Below, in pieces: positions 42,317 to 51,847 of a stretch of 64,000 bases of DNA (its first letter is position 1; each line of letters begins with the position of its first letter). Under the pieces are notes generated by a model, which did no database searches, was not told the DNA's origin, and saw only the letters and a list, made by a program, of their open reading frames with translations. The position numbers and the translations under genes were made by a program. This stretch comes from Mycobacterium neglectum. Lineage in GTDB: Bacteria; Actinomycetota; Actinomycetes; Mycobacteriales; Mycobacteriaceae. The stretch covers positions 1-64,000 of the forward strand of contig NZ_NVQE01000010.1 in the NCBI RefSeq assembly GCF_002591975.1, in the 5' to 3' direction.

Positions 42317-43679
42317 CCGACAGCTCCCGGTCCACCTCGTCGGCCGCGCGCTGTCCGGAACGGATGGCGCCGTCGAGGAAACCTGTCCACTTGTCGGCGG
42401 TTTCCGTTCCGGCCCAATGGATGCCGTCCACCGGTTTGCGCAACCACGGCCCGTACGTCGTCCATGAGCCCGGCGGCACCGCGGCCGTCGGCCCACCGGG
42501 TGCGAATTCCTCTGCGCTCCAGCAGTGATCGAGATAGTCGATGGGCTCCAGTGCCGCGTCGCCGAACAACGTCGCGAAGCCGGCCAGCGCACGGTCGCGC
42601 CGGTCGGCGGGAGGCAGGGGGTCGAAGGTCCGCGCGTCGGTGAAGCCGAGCAGGATGCCCGGGCCGTCGTCGGAATCGCCGGGGCTGACGTCGAACGTGA
42701 TGAAAACCGGTCCTTCGTCGGACAGCGCCTCACCCGACAGGCCATCGGTACGCCAGAACGGTGTCTCGTAGGCGGCGTAGGCCTTGCTCAGGTTGCCCTG
42801 CGGCCAGTGCTGGGCAAGCTTGCCGTACTCGGGGGGCAGGTCCGGCAGGAAAGCGATGCCTTTGCGATGTTCCGGCGGAATGGCGACGATGACGGCCTTC
42901 GCCGCGATCGTCCCCTTATCCGATGTGACGGTCAGCGTGGCTAGCGTGCCGCTGGTGTGCCGTTCGATACTGCGCACCACTGAGTCCAGCACCACGCGTG
43001 GACCGAGTTCCTCGGCCATCCGAATCGCGATCTGCTGAGTGCCGCCGGGGAAGCGGTCCTGCTGGGCGCCGCCCTTCACGTCGAGCATGCGGGCGAGACC
43101 GCCTGCGGCCTTGACATAGCGCACCGCATGCAACATCGACACCGCATCGGGTTCGCAACCCCATGTCACTCGCGCCATGATCGCCATCAGGTCACGCGTT
43201 CCTGCGCTCGCGTGCACGTACCGCAGCCACTGGTCGAGCGTCTTGGAGTCGAGGATCTCGGCGATCGGCGACATCCACGGCTCGTCCACCGGAACGCGCC
43301 GGCTGACACGGTCGAACCGCCACTGAATCCGCGACACGTCGAGCAGCTCGATGATGGACAGCTTGGGAATGGTGCTGCGATAGGCGCGGACCTTGCCGCG
43401 CCACCGGATGAGGTTCTTGCCGCGGCTGTGGGTCGGTACGGTCTTGCAGCCCAGTTCGGCGGCCATCGCGACGACGGCGTCCTGGGTCGGGCCGACGAAC
43501 GTTCCGCCCAGGTCGACCGGAATGCCCGCGATGTTTGTCGTCGACGATCGGCCGCCGACGCGGTCACGCCCCTCGAGTACCACCACGTCGCGGCCGCGTC
43601 TGTCCAGCTCGCGGGCGGCGGCCAGGCCTGCGAACCCGGCACCCACGACGACGACGTCGGCATTCGTCGGGATTGTCAC
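42306..43679 (-). CDS. aofH: Flavin-containing monoamine oxidase AofH
   Basis: A 457-aa FAD-dependent amine oxidase. The N-terminal dinucleotide site is [17 protein letters not shown], followed by [10 protein letters not shown]; the C-terminal FAD motif is [19 protein letters not shown]. The middle (T-W-G-C-E-P-D-x-V-S-M-L-H, [23 protein letters not shown]) matches M. tuberculosis AofH (Rv3170). Such enzymes oxidise primary amines to aldehydes with H2O2 release; the natural substrate is not known. Its start lies only 19 bases from the divergent LLM oxidoreductase start. Confidence 0.87.
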   Translation of the reverse strand: MTIPTNADVVVVGAGFAGLAAARELDRRGRDVVVLEGRDRVGGRSSTTNIAGIPVDLGGTFVGPTQDAVVAMAAELGCKTVPTHSRGKNLIRWRGKVRAYRSTIPKLSIIELLDVSRIQWRFDRVSRRVPVDEPWMSPIAEILDSKTLDQWLRYVHASAGTRDLMAIMARVTWGCEPDAVSMLHAVRYVKAAGGLARMLDVKGGAQQDRFPGGTQQIAIRMAEELGPRVVLDSVVRSIERHTSGTLATLTVTSDKGTIAAKAVIVAIPPEHRKGIAFLPDLPPEYGKLAQHWPQGNLSKAYAAYETPFWRTDGLSGEALSDEGPVFITFDVSPGDSDDGPGILLGFTDARTFDPLPPADRRDRALAGFATLFGDAALEPIDYLDHCWSAEEFAPGGPTAAVPPGSWTTYGPWLRKPVDGIHWAGTETADKWTGFLDGAIRSGQRAADEVDRELSARS

Positions 43680-43684
43680 GCCAC

Positions 43685-43690
43685 TAGGCT
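43685..43690 (+). promoter_or_regulatory. Candidate -10 box (TAGGCT) for a leaderless LLM oxidoreductase mRNA
   Basis: TAGGCT fits the mycobacterial TANNNT -10 consensus and ends eight bases before the GTG start at 43699. This spacing would put the transcription start at or next to the start codon, and no Shine-Dalgarno is present. The box lies inside the 19-base gap to the divergent aofH. Confidence 0.45.
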
Positions 43691-43698
43691 CTCACGCT

Positions 43699-44679
43699 GT
43701 GAAGGTCATGACAGCGTTGTTCGGCCCGACGGATGCGATCGAACGCGCGCACGCGCTGCGCGAAGCGGGTGCCACCGGGGTATTCACGTTCGAGGGACCG
43801 CACGACGTGTTCGCCCCGCTGATGGTCGCGTCTACCGTCGGGGGTCTGGACCTTATGACCAACGTGGCAATCGCGTTCCCACGCAACCCCGTTCAGCTCG
43901 CGCATCAGGCCAACGACATGCAGCTGCTGGCGCAGGGGCGCTTCACGCTGGGCCTCGGCACGCAGGTGCGCGCCCAGATCGAGAAGCGCTACGGCGTCGC
44001 CTTCGACAAGCCGGTCGCGCGGATGAAGGAGTTGGTCGGGGCGCTGCGTGCGATCTTCGCTGCGTGGAATGACGGCGAACGCCTGGATTTCCGCGGCGAG
44101 TACTACCGGCACACCCTTATGACACCGACTTTCAACCCGGGCCCCAATCCGTTCGGCCCGCCCCCGATCTACCTCGGGGCACTCGGTCCGCTGCTGACCC
44201 GAGCGACCGCCGAGGTCGCCGACGGCCTGCTGGTCATGCCGTTCGGGTCGAAACGCTTCCTGCACGAGGTGACCATGCCCAACGTGCGCAAGGGGCTGGC
44301 CGCGGCGGGCCGTGATGCCGCGGAGCTCGAGGTCGTGCCGGAGATCATCGTGTCCGTGGGAGAAGACCACTCCGCTGCCCGGCGCCTGCTGGCGTTCTAC
44401 GGGTCGACGCCGGCTTACCGACCGGTACTGGATGTGCACGGCTGGGGTGACATGCAACCCGAGTTGAACGCGTTGTCGAAGCAAGGACGCTGGGAGGACA
44501 TGGCCGGGCTCATCGACGACGACGTGCTGCACACCATTGCGGCCTGCGGCAGTCCCGCCGACGTTGCCGCCCACGTCCGTGACCGGGTCGACGGGGTGGC
44601 CGAACAAATCTGTCTCTATCAGCCAGGACCGATCGCGGTGGAGTCGTTGGCGTCGATCGTGGACGCGCTCGGGTCCTGA
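43699..44679 (+). CDS. LLM-class F420-dependent oxidoreductase
   Basis: A 326-aa TIM-barrel oxidoreductase of the luciferase-like monooxygenase class (mycobacterial F420-using subgroup). Seen: G-V-F-T-F-E-G-P-H-D-V-F near the N-terminus, N-V-A-I-A-F-P-R-N-P, the strand G-R-F-T-L-G-L-G-T-Q-V, F-R-G-E-Y-Y-R-H, and P-I-Y-L-G-A-L-G-P. The cofactor F420 is inferred from family membership; the substrate is unknown. The GTG at 43699 is chosen over an ATG at 43708 because of the upstream TAGGCT box. It leads a likely operon: 40 bases later comes the first of two EthA-like flavin monooxygenases. The frame reaching back to 43393 is antisense to aofH. Confidence 0.82.
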   Translation: MKVMTALFGPTDAIERAHALREAGATGVFTFEGPHDVFAPLMVASTVGGLDLMTNVAIAFPRNPVQLAHQANDMQLLAQGRFTLGLGTQVRAQIEKRYGVAFDKPVARMKELVGALRAIFAAWNDGERLDFRGEYYRHTLMTPTFNPGPNPFGPPPIYLGALGPLLTRATAEVADGLLVMPFGSKRFLHEVTMPNVRKGLAAAGRDAAELEVVPEIIVSVGEDHSAARRLLAFYGSTPAYRPVLDVHGWGDMQPELNALSKQGRWEDMAGLIDDDVLHTIAACGSPADVAAHVRDRVDGVAEQICLYQPGPIAVESLASIVDALGS

Positions 44680-44719
44680 CCCATATCGTGGTACCCAGCC
44701 GAACCAAGGGAGGTTGCGG

Positions 44720-46198
44720 ATGGAGCGTTCGGACGAGTACTTCGATGTGTTGATCATCGGCGCGGGGATTTCCGGGATCGGCGCCGCATATCGCATCCAC
44801 GAGAAGAACCCAGGCCTGTCCTACACGGTGCTCGAGCGACGGGAACGTATCGGCGGGACCTGGGATCTGCATCGGTATCCCGGCATCCGGTCCGACAGCG
44901 ACATCTTCACTCTGAGCTACCCCTTCGAACCGTGGACCCGACCGGAGAACGTCGCCGACGGACAGGACATCCGCGAATACCTGGTCGAAACGGCGCGCAA
45001 GCACGGCATCGAGGAACACATCCGGTTCGGCACCCGCGTCATCTCGGCCGACTGGGATTCGGCCACCGATACCTGGACGGTGCAGACCGAGACCAACGGC
45101 GAGCCGAAGTCCTACCGCGGTCGCTTCTTGTTCTTCGGCACGGGCTACTACAACTACGACGAGCCCTACAAGCCGAACTTCCCCGGCATCGACCAATTCA
45201 CCGGTGAAGTGGTGCACCCGCAGCAGTGGCCGGAATCGCTGGATTACGCCGGCAAGCGGGTCGTCGTGATCGGCAGCGGCGCAACAGCCATCAGTATGAT
45301 CCCGTCGTTGTCGGAGACAGCGGGCCATGTCACGATGCTTCAGCGTTCGCCGTCCTACGTCATGACGACGCCGCGCATCCATCCCGTGGTCCAGGCCATC
45401 CGCAAGGTACTGCCCAAACGCGCGGGCAATACAGCCGTTCGGCTCTACAACACCATCTTCACGGTGCTGGTCTACGCGATCGCTCGTGGGGCGCCGCGGT
45501 TCAGCAGGTGGATCGTGCGCAGTGGGGCGAAACGCGCTCTGCCCAAGGGGTATCCGGTCGACGTGCACTTCAAGCCCAAGTACAACCCTTGGGACCAGCG
45601 CCTTTGCGTCGCGCTCGACAACGACATCTACGAGGCCATCGCCGACGGTCGTGTGGACGTGATGACCGACCAGATCGACCATATCGATGCCACCGGGATT
45701 GCGTTGCGCTCGGGGGAGCGCATCGACGCCGACGTGATCATCACCGCCACCGGAATTCAGTTGCAGGCTCTCGGCGGCGTCGCGTTGAGTGTCGACGGCG
45801 CAGAGGTCAAGCCGCAGGATCGGTTCGTTTACAAGGAGCACATGCTCGAGGACATTCCGAACGCCGCATGGAGCGTCGGCTACATCAATGCCTCGTGGAC
45901 ACTGCGCGTCGACCTCACCGCCCGATCGGTGGCGAAGCTGTTGGCGTACATGGACTCCCACGGCTACACCCACGCGTATCCACATCTTGGCGACAAGCCG
46001 ATGCCCGAGAAACCGGCGTGGAACATCAACGCCGGCTACGTCCAGCGGTCCGGACATGTGCTGCCCAAGTCCGGAACCCATCGGCCGTGGAACGTGCGCC
46101 ATAACTATGTGCTCGACGTCATCGACCACCGATTCGACCGCATCGAGGAGTCAATGGTGTTCGGCCGAGCGCACGACAGAGCAGTGAAGTCCGCCTAG
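44720..46198 (+). CDS. EthA-like flavin monooxygenase (Baeyer-Villiger type), first of tandem pair
   Basis: A 492-aa class B flavoprotein monooxygenase. FAD site V-L-I-I-G-A-G-I-S-G-I-G-A-A; NADPH site V-V-V-I-G-S-G-A-T-A; Baeyer-Villiger fingerprint F-T-G-E-V-V-H-P-Q-Q-W-P. R-Y-P-G-I-R-S-D-S-D and Y-N-P-W-D-Q-R-L-C are shared with M. tuberculosis EthA and MymA. These oxidise ketones or thioethers; EthA activates ethionamide, but the physiological substrate of this protein is unknown. The ATG at 44720 has gggagg six bases upstream; the frame to 44537 is a shadow of the LLM gene. The second paralogue starts nine bases after its stop, so both are translated from one mRNA. Confidence 0.85.
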   Translation: MERSDEYFDVLIIGAGISGIGAAYRIHEKNPGLSYTVLERRERIGGTWDLHRYPGIRSDSDIFTLSYPFEPWTRPENVADGQDIREYLVETARKHGIEEHIRFGTRVISADWDSATDTWTVQTETNGEPKSYRGRFLFFGTGYYNYDEPYKPNFPGIDQFTGEVVHPQQWPESLDYAGKRVVVIGSGATAISMIPSLSETAGHVTMLQRSPSYVMTTPRIHPVVQAIRKVLPKRAGNTAVRLYNTIFTVLVYAIARGAPRFSRWIVRSGAKRALPKGYPVDVHFKPKYNPWDQRLCVALDNDIYEAIADGRVDVMTDQIDHIDATGIALRSGERIDADVIITATGIQLQALGGVALSVDGAEVKPQDRFVYKEHMLEDIPNAAWSVGYINASWTLRVDLTARSVAKLLAYMDSHGYTHAYPHLGDKPMPEKPAWNINAGYVQRSGHVLPKSGTHRPWNVRHNYVLDVIDHRFDRIEESMVFGRAHDRAVKSA

Positions 46199-46207
46199 GA
46201 GGTTCTC

Positions 46208-47695
46208 ATGACTGAATACAGCGACGTGCTGATCATCGGGGCGGGCTTCTCCGGCATCGGGGCGGCCTACCGGATCCGCGAGAAGAACCCGCACCTGAGC
46301 TACACGATCCTGGAGAGGCGCGAGCGCCTTGGCGGCACGTGGGATCTGTTCCAGTATCCCGGCATTCGGTCGGACAGCGACATCTTCACGCTGAGCTTTC
46401 CGTGGGAGCCGTGGACGCGTAAGGAGATGATCGCCGACGGCGCCGACATCTGGCAGTACATGGCAGACACGGCGCGCAAGCACGGCATCGACGAACACAT
46501 CCGCTTCAGCACCCGTGTCATCGCCGCCGACTGGAATTCGGCCACCGACACCTGGACCGTTCAGGCTGAACAGGACGGCGAGCTCAGGACCTATAGCGCG
46601 CGGTTCCTGTTCTTCGCCAGCGGCTACTACAACTACGACGAGCCGTACTCGCCGCCGTTCCCCGGCATCGAGGACTTCACGGGCGACGTGGTGCATCCGC
46701 AGCACTGGCCGGACGGATTCGACTACGCGGGCAAGCGACTGGTCGTCATCGGCAGTGGCGCGACCGCGGTCAGCATGATCGCGTCGCTTGCCAAGACGGC
46801 CGGGCATGTGACGATGCTGCAGCGCACACCGTCGTATCTGTTCTCGGTACAGCGGGTGCAACCGGTGATCAACGGCATACGGAAGGTCCTGCCGCGCAGA
46901 GCATCTCATGCGGCGGCTCGTGTGGCCCTTTCGTTGTTCGGTGCCGTGCTCTGGCTGGTCTCCCGCCGGGCACCCGGCTTCAGCAAGCGTCTGTTGCGCG
47001 CCGGCGCCGAAAAGAACCTGCCAGCGGGATACGACATCGACACCCACTTCACGCCGCCGTACAACCCGTGGGATCAGCGGATGTGCTTCATCCTCAGCGG
47101 CGATTTCTACAAGGCGGTGGGCAGGGATGACGTCGACATCGTGACCGACCACATCGACCACGTGGACGCCACCGGCATCGTGTTGAAGTCGGGCAGACAC
47201 CTCGACGCCGACGTGATCATCACCGCGACCGGAATCCAGTTGCAGGCCCTCGGTGGAGTTGAGATCCGCATCGATGGTGAGGAGATCAAGCCGAACGAGC
47301 GGTTCGCCTTCCGGCGTCACCTTCTCGAAGATGTGCCCAACGCGGCATGGTGCTTCGGTTACTCGAACGCGTCGTGGACGCTGGGCGCCGACATGACGGC
47401 GCGCTCTTTCGCCAAGCTGTTGTCCTACATGGATTCCCACGGCTACACACACGCCTACCCGCACCTCGGGGACGCCCACATGCCCGAACAGCCCGTGTTC
47501 AACCTCCAGTCGGGTTATGTGCTGCGCGCACCGAATGTGCTGCCGAAGTCGGGGGTGCGCAGGCCGTGGGAAGTGACGCACAACTATCTGCGCGACGCGA
47601 TCGGCAAACGGTTCGAGGACATCGAGGAGTCGATGGTGTTTGGCCGCGCGACTACGGCGTCCGCACCGCAAGCCCAGTCTGAAGCAGTCGGCTAG
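46208..47695 (+). CDS. EthA-like flavin monooxygenase (Baeyer-Villiger type), second of tandem pair
   Basis: A 495-aa paralogue of the preceding gene. The same motifs are present: V-L-I-I-G-A-G-F-S-G-I-G-A-A, V-V-I-G-S-G-A-T-A, F-T-G-D-V-V-H-P-Q-H-W-P, Y-N-P-W-D-Q-R-M-C. The two differ most in the membrane-like middle (residues about 225-265) and at the C-terminus, suggesting different substrates after a tandem duplication. A strong Shine-Dalgarno (aggaggttctc) straddles the upstream stop. The 3' end overlaps the convergent AraC-type regulator gene by 44 bases, an arrangement that could let antisense transcription affect both. Confidence 0.85.
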   Translation: MTEYSDVLIIGAGFSGIGAAYRIREKNPHLSYTILERRERLGGTWDLFQYPGIRSDSDIFTLSFPWEPWTRKEMIADGADIWQYMADTARKHGIDEHIRFSTRVIAADWNSATDTWTVQAEQDGELRTYSARFLFFASGYYNYDEPYSPPFPGIEDFTGDVVHPQHWPDGFDYAGKRLVVIGSGATAVSMIASLAKTAGHVTMLQRTPSYLFSVQRVQPVINGIRKVLPRRASHAAARVALSLFGAVLWLVSRRAPGFSKRLLRAGAEKNLPAGYDIDTHFTPPYNPWDQRMCFILSGDFYKAVGRDDVDIVTDHIDHVDATGIVLKSGRHLDADVIITATGIQLQALGGVEIRIDGEEIKPNERFAFRRHLLEDVPNAAWCFGYSNASWTLGADMTARSFAKLLSYMDSHGYTHAYPHLGDAHMPEQPVFNLQSGYVLRAPNVLPKSGVRRPWEVTHNYLRDAIGKRFEDIEESMVFGRATTASAPQAQSEAVG

Positions 47696-48413
47696 CGGAG
47701 AGCCCGAAGGTCGACTTGAACCGGTCGGCGAGGTGCGATGGACTCGCAAAGCCGGACTTCATCGCGGCCTCGGTCAGGTTGGCGCCGCCGGCGATGGCGG
47801 TGCCTGCGTGCACGAGCCGCACCCATATCCGGTAGCGCCGCAGGCTCGTCCCGAGTTCGCCGCGGAACAGATGCAGGAATCGCGACTCCGACAGCCCGGC
47901 CTCGATGGCGAGTTCTCGGGACGACACCGCGCTCGCCGGGTCGGTCCGGATCCGGCGGGCCGCGGCGGCGATGCGCGGATCGATGGCGCGCAGGGCGGTA
48001 GGCGCGGCCAGGTCGAGCCATCGGCGGGCGCTGTCGTCGTCGGCGGGAGTGAACGTCAGCTGCGGCTCTGCCGTGTGAGTGACTCCTATTTCGCCGCGCC
48101 ACTCCGTCATCCGGCTTCGACAGGATTCGGCGCGAACAGATGTCGGCTCCAGGTAGCAGGACACCAGCCCGCGGCCGAGGCAGGTGAGGTGGTGTGTCAG
48201 CCGTGGCGGAATGAGCAGGCTCGTAGCTTCGGAGGTGGCGCCGTCGGGGGTCGTCACCGCCAACGGTCCGTCGATGCCGACGGCAAAACACCATACCGAT
48301 CCCGAGTGCGGCTCCAGATTCAGGCTCGGGCCGGCATACAGCGCTTGGCCCGGCCACAGCCAGACCGTCGGGCAGCAGGTTTGTGGAAGCGCCGCCGCCG
48401 TCTGAGCCGTCAT
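47652..48413 (-). CDS. AraC-family transcriptional regulator
   Basis: A 253-aa regulator. The C-terminal 100 residues are an AraC/XylS double helix-turn-helix: S-S-R-E-L-A-I-E-A-G-L-S-E-S-R-F-L-H-L-F then N-L-T-E-A-A-M-K-S-G-F-A-S-P-S-H-L-A-D-R-F-K-S-T-F-G-L. The N-terminal half has a cupin-like sensing pattern without a recognised ligand. aggag lies six bases before the ATG at 48413. It overlaps the end of the second monooxygenase gene tail to tail, so control of that operon is plausible but not shown. It diverges from the small membrane protein gene at 48449, with 35 bases between starts. Confidence 0.82.
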   Translation of the reverse strand: MTAQTAAALPQTCCPTVWLWPGQALYAGPSLNLEPHSGSVWCFAVGIDGPLAVTTPDGATSEATSLLIPPRLTHHLTCLGRGLVSCYLEPTSVRAESCRSRMTEWRGEIGVTHTAEPQLTFTPADDDSARRWLDLAAPTALRAIDPRIAAAARRIRTDPASAVSSRELAIEAGLSESRFLHLFRGELGTSLRRYRIWVRLVHAGTAIAGGANLTEAAMKSGFASPSHLADRFKSTFGLSASRLLQTGLAVRTP

Positions 48414-48448
48414 GCTGATCTCCTAGGTCAACCGCACAGGAGGCTACC

Positions 48449-48820
48449 GTGACGATCGCGGTCATCGCCGTTATCGGCGTGTTTTTCGCGGGGATGGGCT
48501 GCTACGCGCTCGCGGCCCCCGCAGCGATCATCCGCCCGTTCGGCATCACTCTTGGTTCAGCGGCGGCGCGCTCGGAGGTCCGCGCGGTGTATGGCGGGTT
48601 CGGGCTGGCGATCGCTGGCGTGCTGGGGTACGCAGCGGTCGCCGACGGTGACGTCCGGACGGGAATCTTGATCGCCGTCGGCGCCGCGCTGGCGGGGATG
48701 GCGTTCGGCCGGCTGGTGTCCGCGGTGCTCGACGAACGAACGGCGTTCTATCCCAACTGGTTCTACTGCCTGGTCGAAGCCGTCGCGGCCGCCACCCTCT
48801 TCGCGATTTGTGGAGTCTGA
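48449..48820 (+). CDS. Small four-helix membrane protein (DUF4345-like)
   Basis: A 123-aa hydrophobic protein with about four membrane helices: residues 3-23, 50-66, 72-92 and 104-121. The R-P-F-G-I loop after helix 1 and R-S-E-V-R-A-V-Y-G-G-F-G-L-A before helix 2 resemble the DUF4345 family of unknown function. GTG start with aggagg five bases upstream. It diverges from the AraC gene. Its stop codon lies in the left arm of a long perfect hairpin. Function unknown. Confidence 0.65.
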   Translation: MTIAVIAVIGVFFAGMGCYALAAPAAIIRPFGITLGSAAARSEVRAVYGGFGLAIAGVLGYAAVADGDVRTGILIAVGAALAGMAFGRLVSAVLDERTAFYPNWFYCLVEAVAAATLFAICGV

Positions 48821-48856
48821 GCCGCGCTCACCGCAGCCAAGACTCCACAAATCGCG
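48802..48856. terminator. Perfect 17-bp inverted repeat, bidirectional terminator candidate
   Basis: The arms at 48802-48818 and 48840-48856 (cgcgatttgtggagtct and its exact complement) are separated by 21 bases. It sits between convergent stops at 48820 and 48860, so it could end transcription from both sides. There is no U-tract on the plus strand. The arm length is unusual for a terminator in this genome segment. Confidence 0.6.
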
Positions 48857-48859
48857 CCA

Positions 48860-49971
48860 CTAAGGGGCGACGGTGAGCCAGTCGGCGAAGCCCGACGGGT
48901 CGTGCCGCCCGAGCGCACCGTGCTCGAACAGGCCCCAGCCCTCGACGGACTTGCCGTTCTCGGTGCACACGGCGCGGCCGACGTGGTCGATGACGCCGAA
49001 GCCCGCCCGGCTCACGATCGCCGGATCGGTCATGTCGTATGTCAGGCGCTCGGTGAACTTGTCGCCCTTCCACATGCCGTGTATCCAGTCGGAGTCACCG
49101 CCGTAGCCGCCGCCGACGTGGATCGGCACCGGCAGCTTGGACTCCACGTCAAAGTGCACTGCGGAGCCGTCCTGCGCGGTCGCCTCGATGGTCGCGCCGG
49201 TCGGGATCCGCGTGCCCGACGTGTAGTGGATCTTGACCCGCGGCCAGCCCATCTGCTCCACCCGCCCGTCGCGCCAGATTCGCGTGACGTCGTTGAGGCT
49301 GCGGAAACCGTTGGGCTCCTCCTGGATGATCAGGCAGATCGCGAAGTCGTCGAACGCCATCGGCACGTACAGCCACCACATGCCCTCGAACGGCGGATGC
49401 GCCGGCCGGCCGGCGGGCTCGGCCTCACCGATCGGCCGGATGCCCCATGACCGATCCCGGCTGCCGATCCAGACGTCAGGGTCGACGGCGATATCCTCGC
49501 CGTCGATCGAGATCGTTCCGGCCCAACTGCCGACCTGGGCGAACCGTTGTGCGTCCAGCGTCACGCGCGTCCCCGACCGAAGCACGTGGCGCTGCTCCTG
49601 GATCACATCGAACAGTCCGTTCCAGGTGAGATCGGCGGCGATGCCCTCGGTCTCTTCGAGGATGATCCGAAGTTTGTGCAGCGGTTCGGTGACCTCGACG
49701 CGGTAGCCCAGCACGTGCTGGTTCAGCCGGTCGGAGTCGATGCCGTCACTCAGGTGCACTGCGGTCTGGGTATCGCCGCGCCGCACCAGGAAGAACGCAT
49801 CCTTGACCCCGAGGTTGGGGTAGTAGCCGAGGCCGGTGATCAGGAAGATGTCGCCGGTGCGGTCGTGGGCGTTGAAATAGGAGCGGTCATAGAAGTTGCG
49901 GTCTGACGCCCCTGGCCACGAGATCGGTTGCGGTATCTGGTGAATCGGGAATTCGTCGGTGGGTCCGAGCA

Positions 49972-49972
<1 letters not shown>
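48860..49972 (-). CDS. Conserved protein of unknown function (Rv3169-like)
   Basis: A 370-aa soluble protein with no membrane segment or signal peptide. It resembles the uncharacterised M. tuberculosis Rv3169 in length and position: directly after an aminoglycoside-phosphotransferase-like gene and a TetR regulator. Trp- and Gly-rich stretches (E-G-M-W-W-L-Y-V-P; H-V-G-G-G-Y-G-G-D-S-D-W-I-H-G-M-W-K-G) suggest a beta-rich fold, as in lipocalin- or AttH-like proteins, but this is a guess. Its ATG overlaps the upstream stop by one base (TGATG), so the pair is translationally coupled and probably works together. Confidence 0.7.
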
Positions 49973-51129
<1,157 letters not shown>

Positions 51130-51132
51130 TTA

Positions 51133-51149
51133 CGATACGATCGGTAGCG
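51133..51149. promoter_or_regulatory. Candidate TetR operator (imperfect palindrome)
   Basis: CGATAC, five bases, GTAGCG: an imperfect dyad with one mismatched pair (51133-51138 / 51144-51149). It lies in the 46-base gap between the divergent APH and TetR genes, three bases before the tetR ATG. The position is ideal for a regulator controlling itself and the APH/Rv3169-like pair. Confidence 0.4.
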
Positions 51150-51151
51150 AT

Positions 51152-51754
51152 ATGAAATCAGACGCGTCGGTTGTTGACAAGACCCCGGGCGCCGGGAGGC
51201 CCCGGGATCCACGCATCGACGCTGCCATTCTGCGCGCGACCGCCGAACTCCTAGTGGAAATCGGATATTCCGGCATCACGATGGCCGCCGTTGCCGAGCG
51301 CGCGGGCACCACCAAGACGGCGTTGTACCGGCGGTGGTCCAGCAAGGCGGAGTTGGTGCATGAAGCTGCCTTCCCTGCGGCGCCCACCGCGATCGAGACG
51401 CCGCCGGGCGATATCACCGCCGACATCCGCGCGATGATCGACGCGGCAAGGGCGGTGTTCACCAGCCCCCTGGTGCGCGCTGCGCTGCCCGGGCTGATCT
51501 CGGACATGGTTGCCGATGCCGAGCTCAACGCCCGCGTCATGGGGCGCTTCACAGGGGCGTACGCCGCCGTGCGCACCCGGCTGGCCGATGCCGTCGTGCG
51601 CGGCGAGGTGCATGCCGACATCGACCCCGACAGGCTCGTCGAGGTGATCGGCGGGGCCACCCTGATGCGGATCCTGTTGTGGCCCGAGGAGCCATTCGGT
51701 GCCGATTGGGTGGACCAGACCACCGCCATCGTCGTCCACGGCGTGGTCGCATAG
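51152..51754 (+). CDS. TetR-family regulator (Rv3167c-like)
   Basis: A 200-aa regulator. The N-terminal DNA-binding domain reads I-L-R-A-T-A-E-L-L-V-E-I-G-Y, then G-I-T-M-A-A-V-A-E-R-A-G-T-T-K-T-A-L-Y-R-R-W-S-S-K-A-E-L-V, the classic TetR helix-turn-helix; the C-terminal ligand domain is helical and diverged. The arrangement divergent to an APH-like and an Rv3169-like gene is that of M. tuberculosis Rv3167c. The ATG at 51152 is chosen because the HTH follows with a normal leader; the frame to 50927 is a shadow. No good Shine-Dalgarno is seen. Autoregulation through the palindrome at 51133 is likely. Confidence 0.82.
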   Translation: MKSDASVVDKTPGAGRPRDPRIDAAILRATAELLVEIGYSGITMAAVAERAGTTKTALYRRWSSKAELVHEAAFPAAPTAIETPPGDITADIRAMIDAARAVFTSPLVRAALPGLISDMVADAELNARVMGRFTGAYAAVRTRLADAVVRGEVHADIDPDRLVEVIGGATLMRILLWPEEPFGADWVDQTTAIVVHGVVA

Positions 51755-51847
51755 CCCTTATCCGCGTACCCACCTAGCTGCGAGTGACCGTGTCTGTACG
51801 GCAACGCGCTGCGAGTCGTGTGCAGTTCAAGGTCGCTCGCGCCAGCC

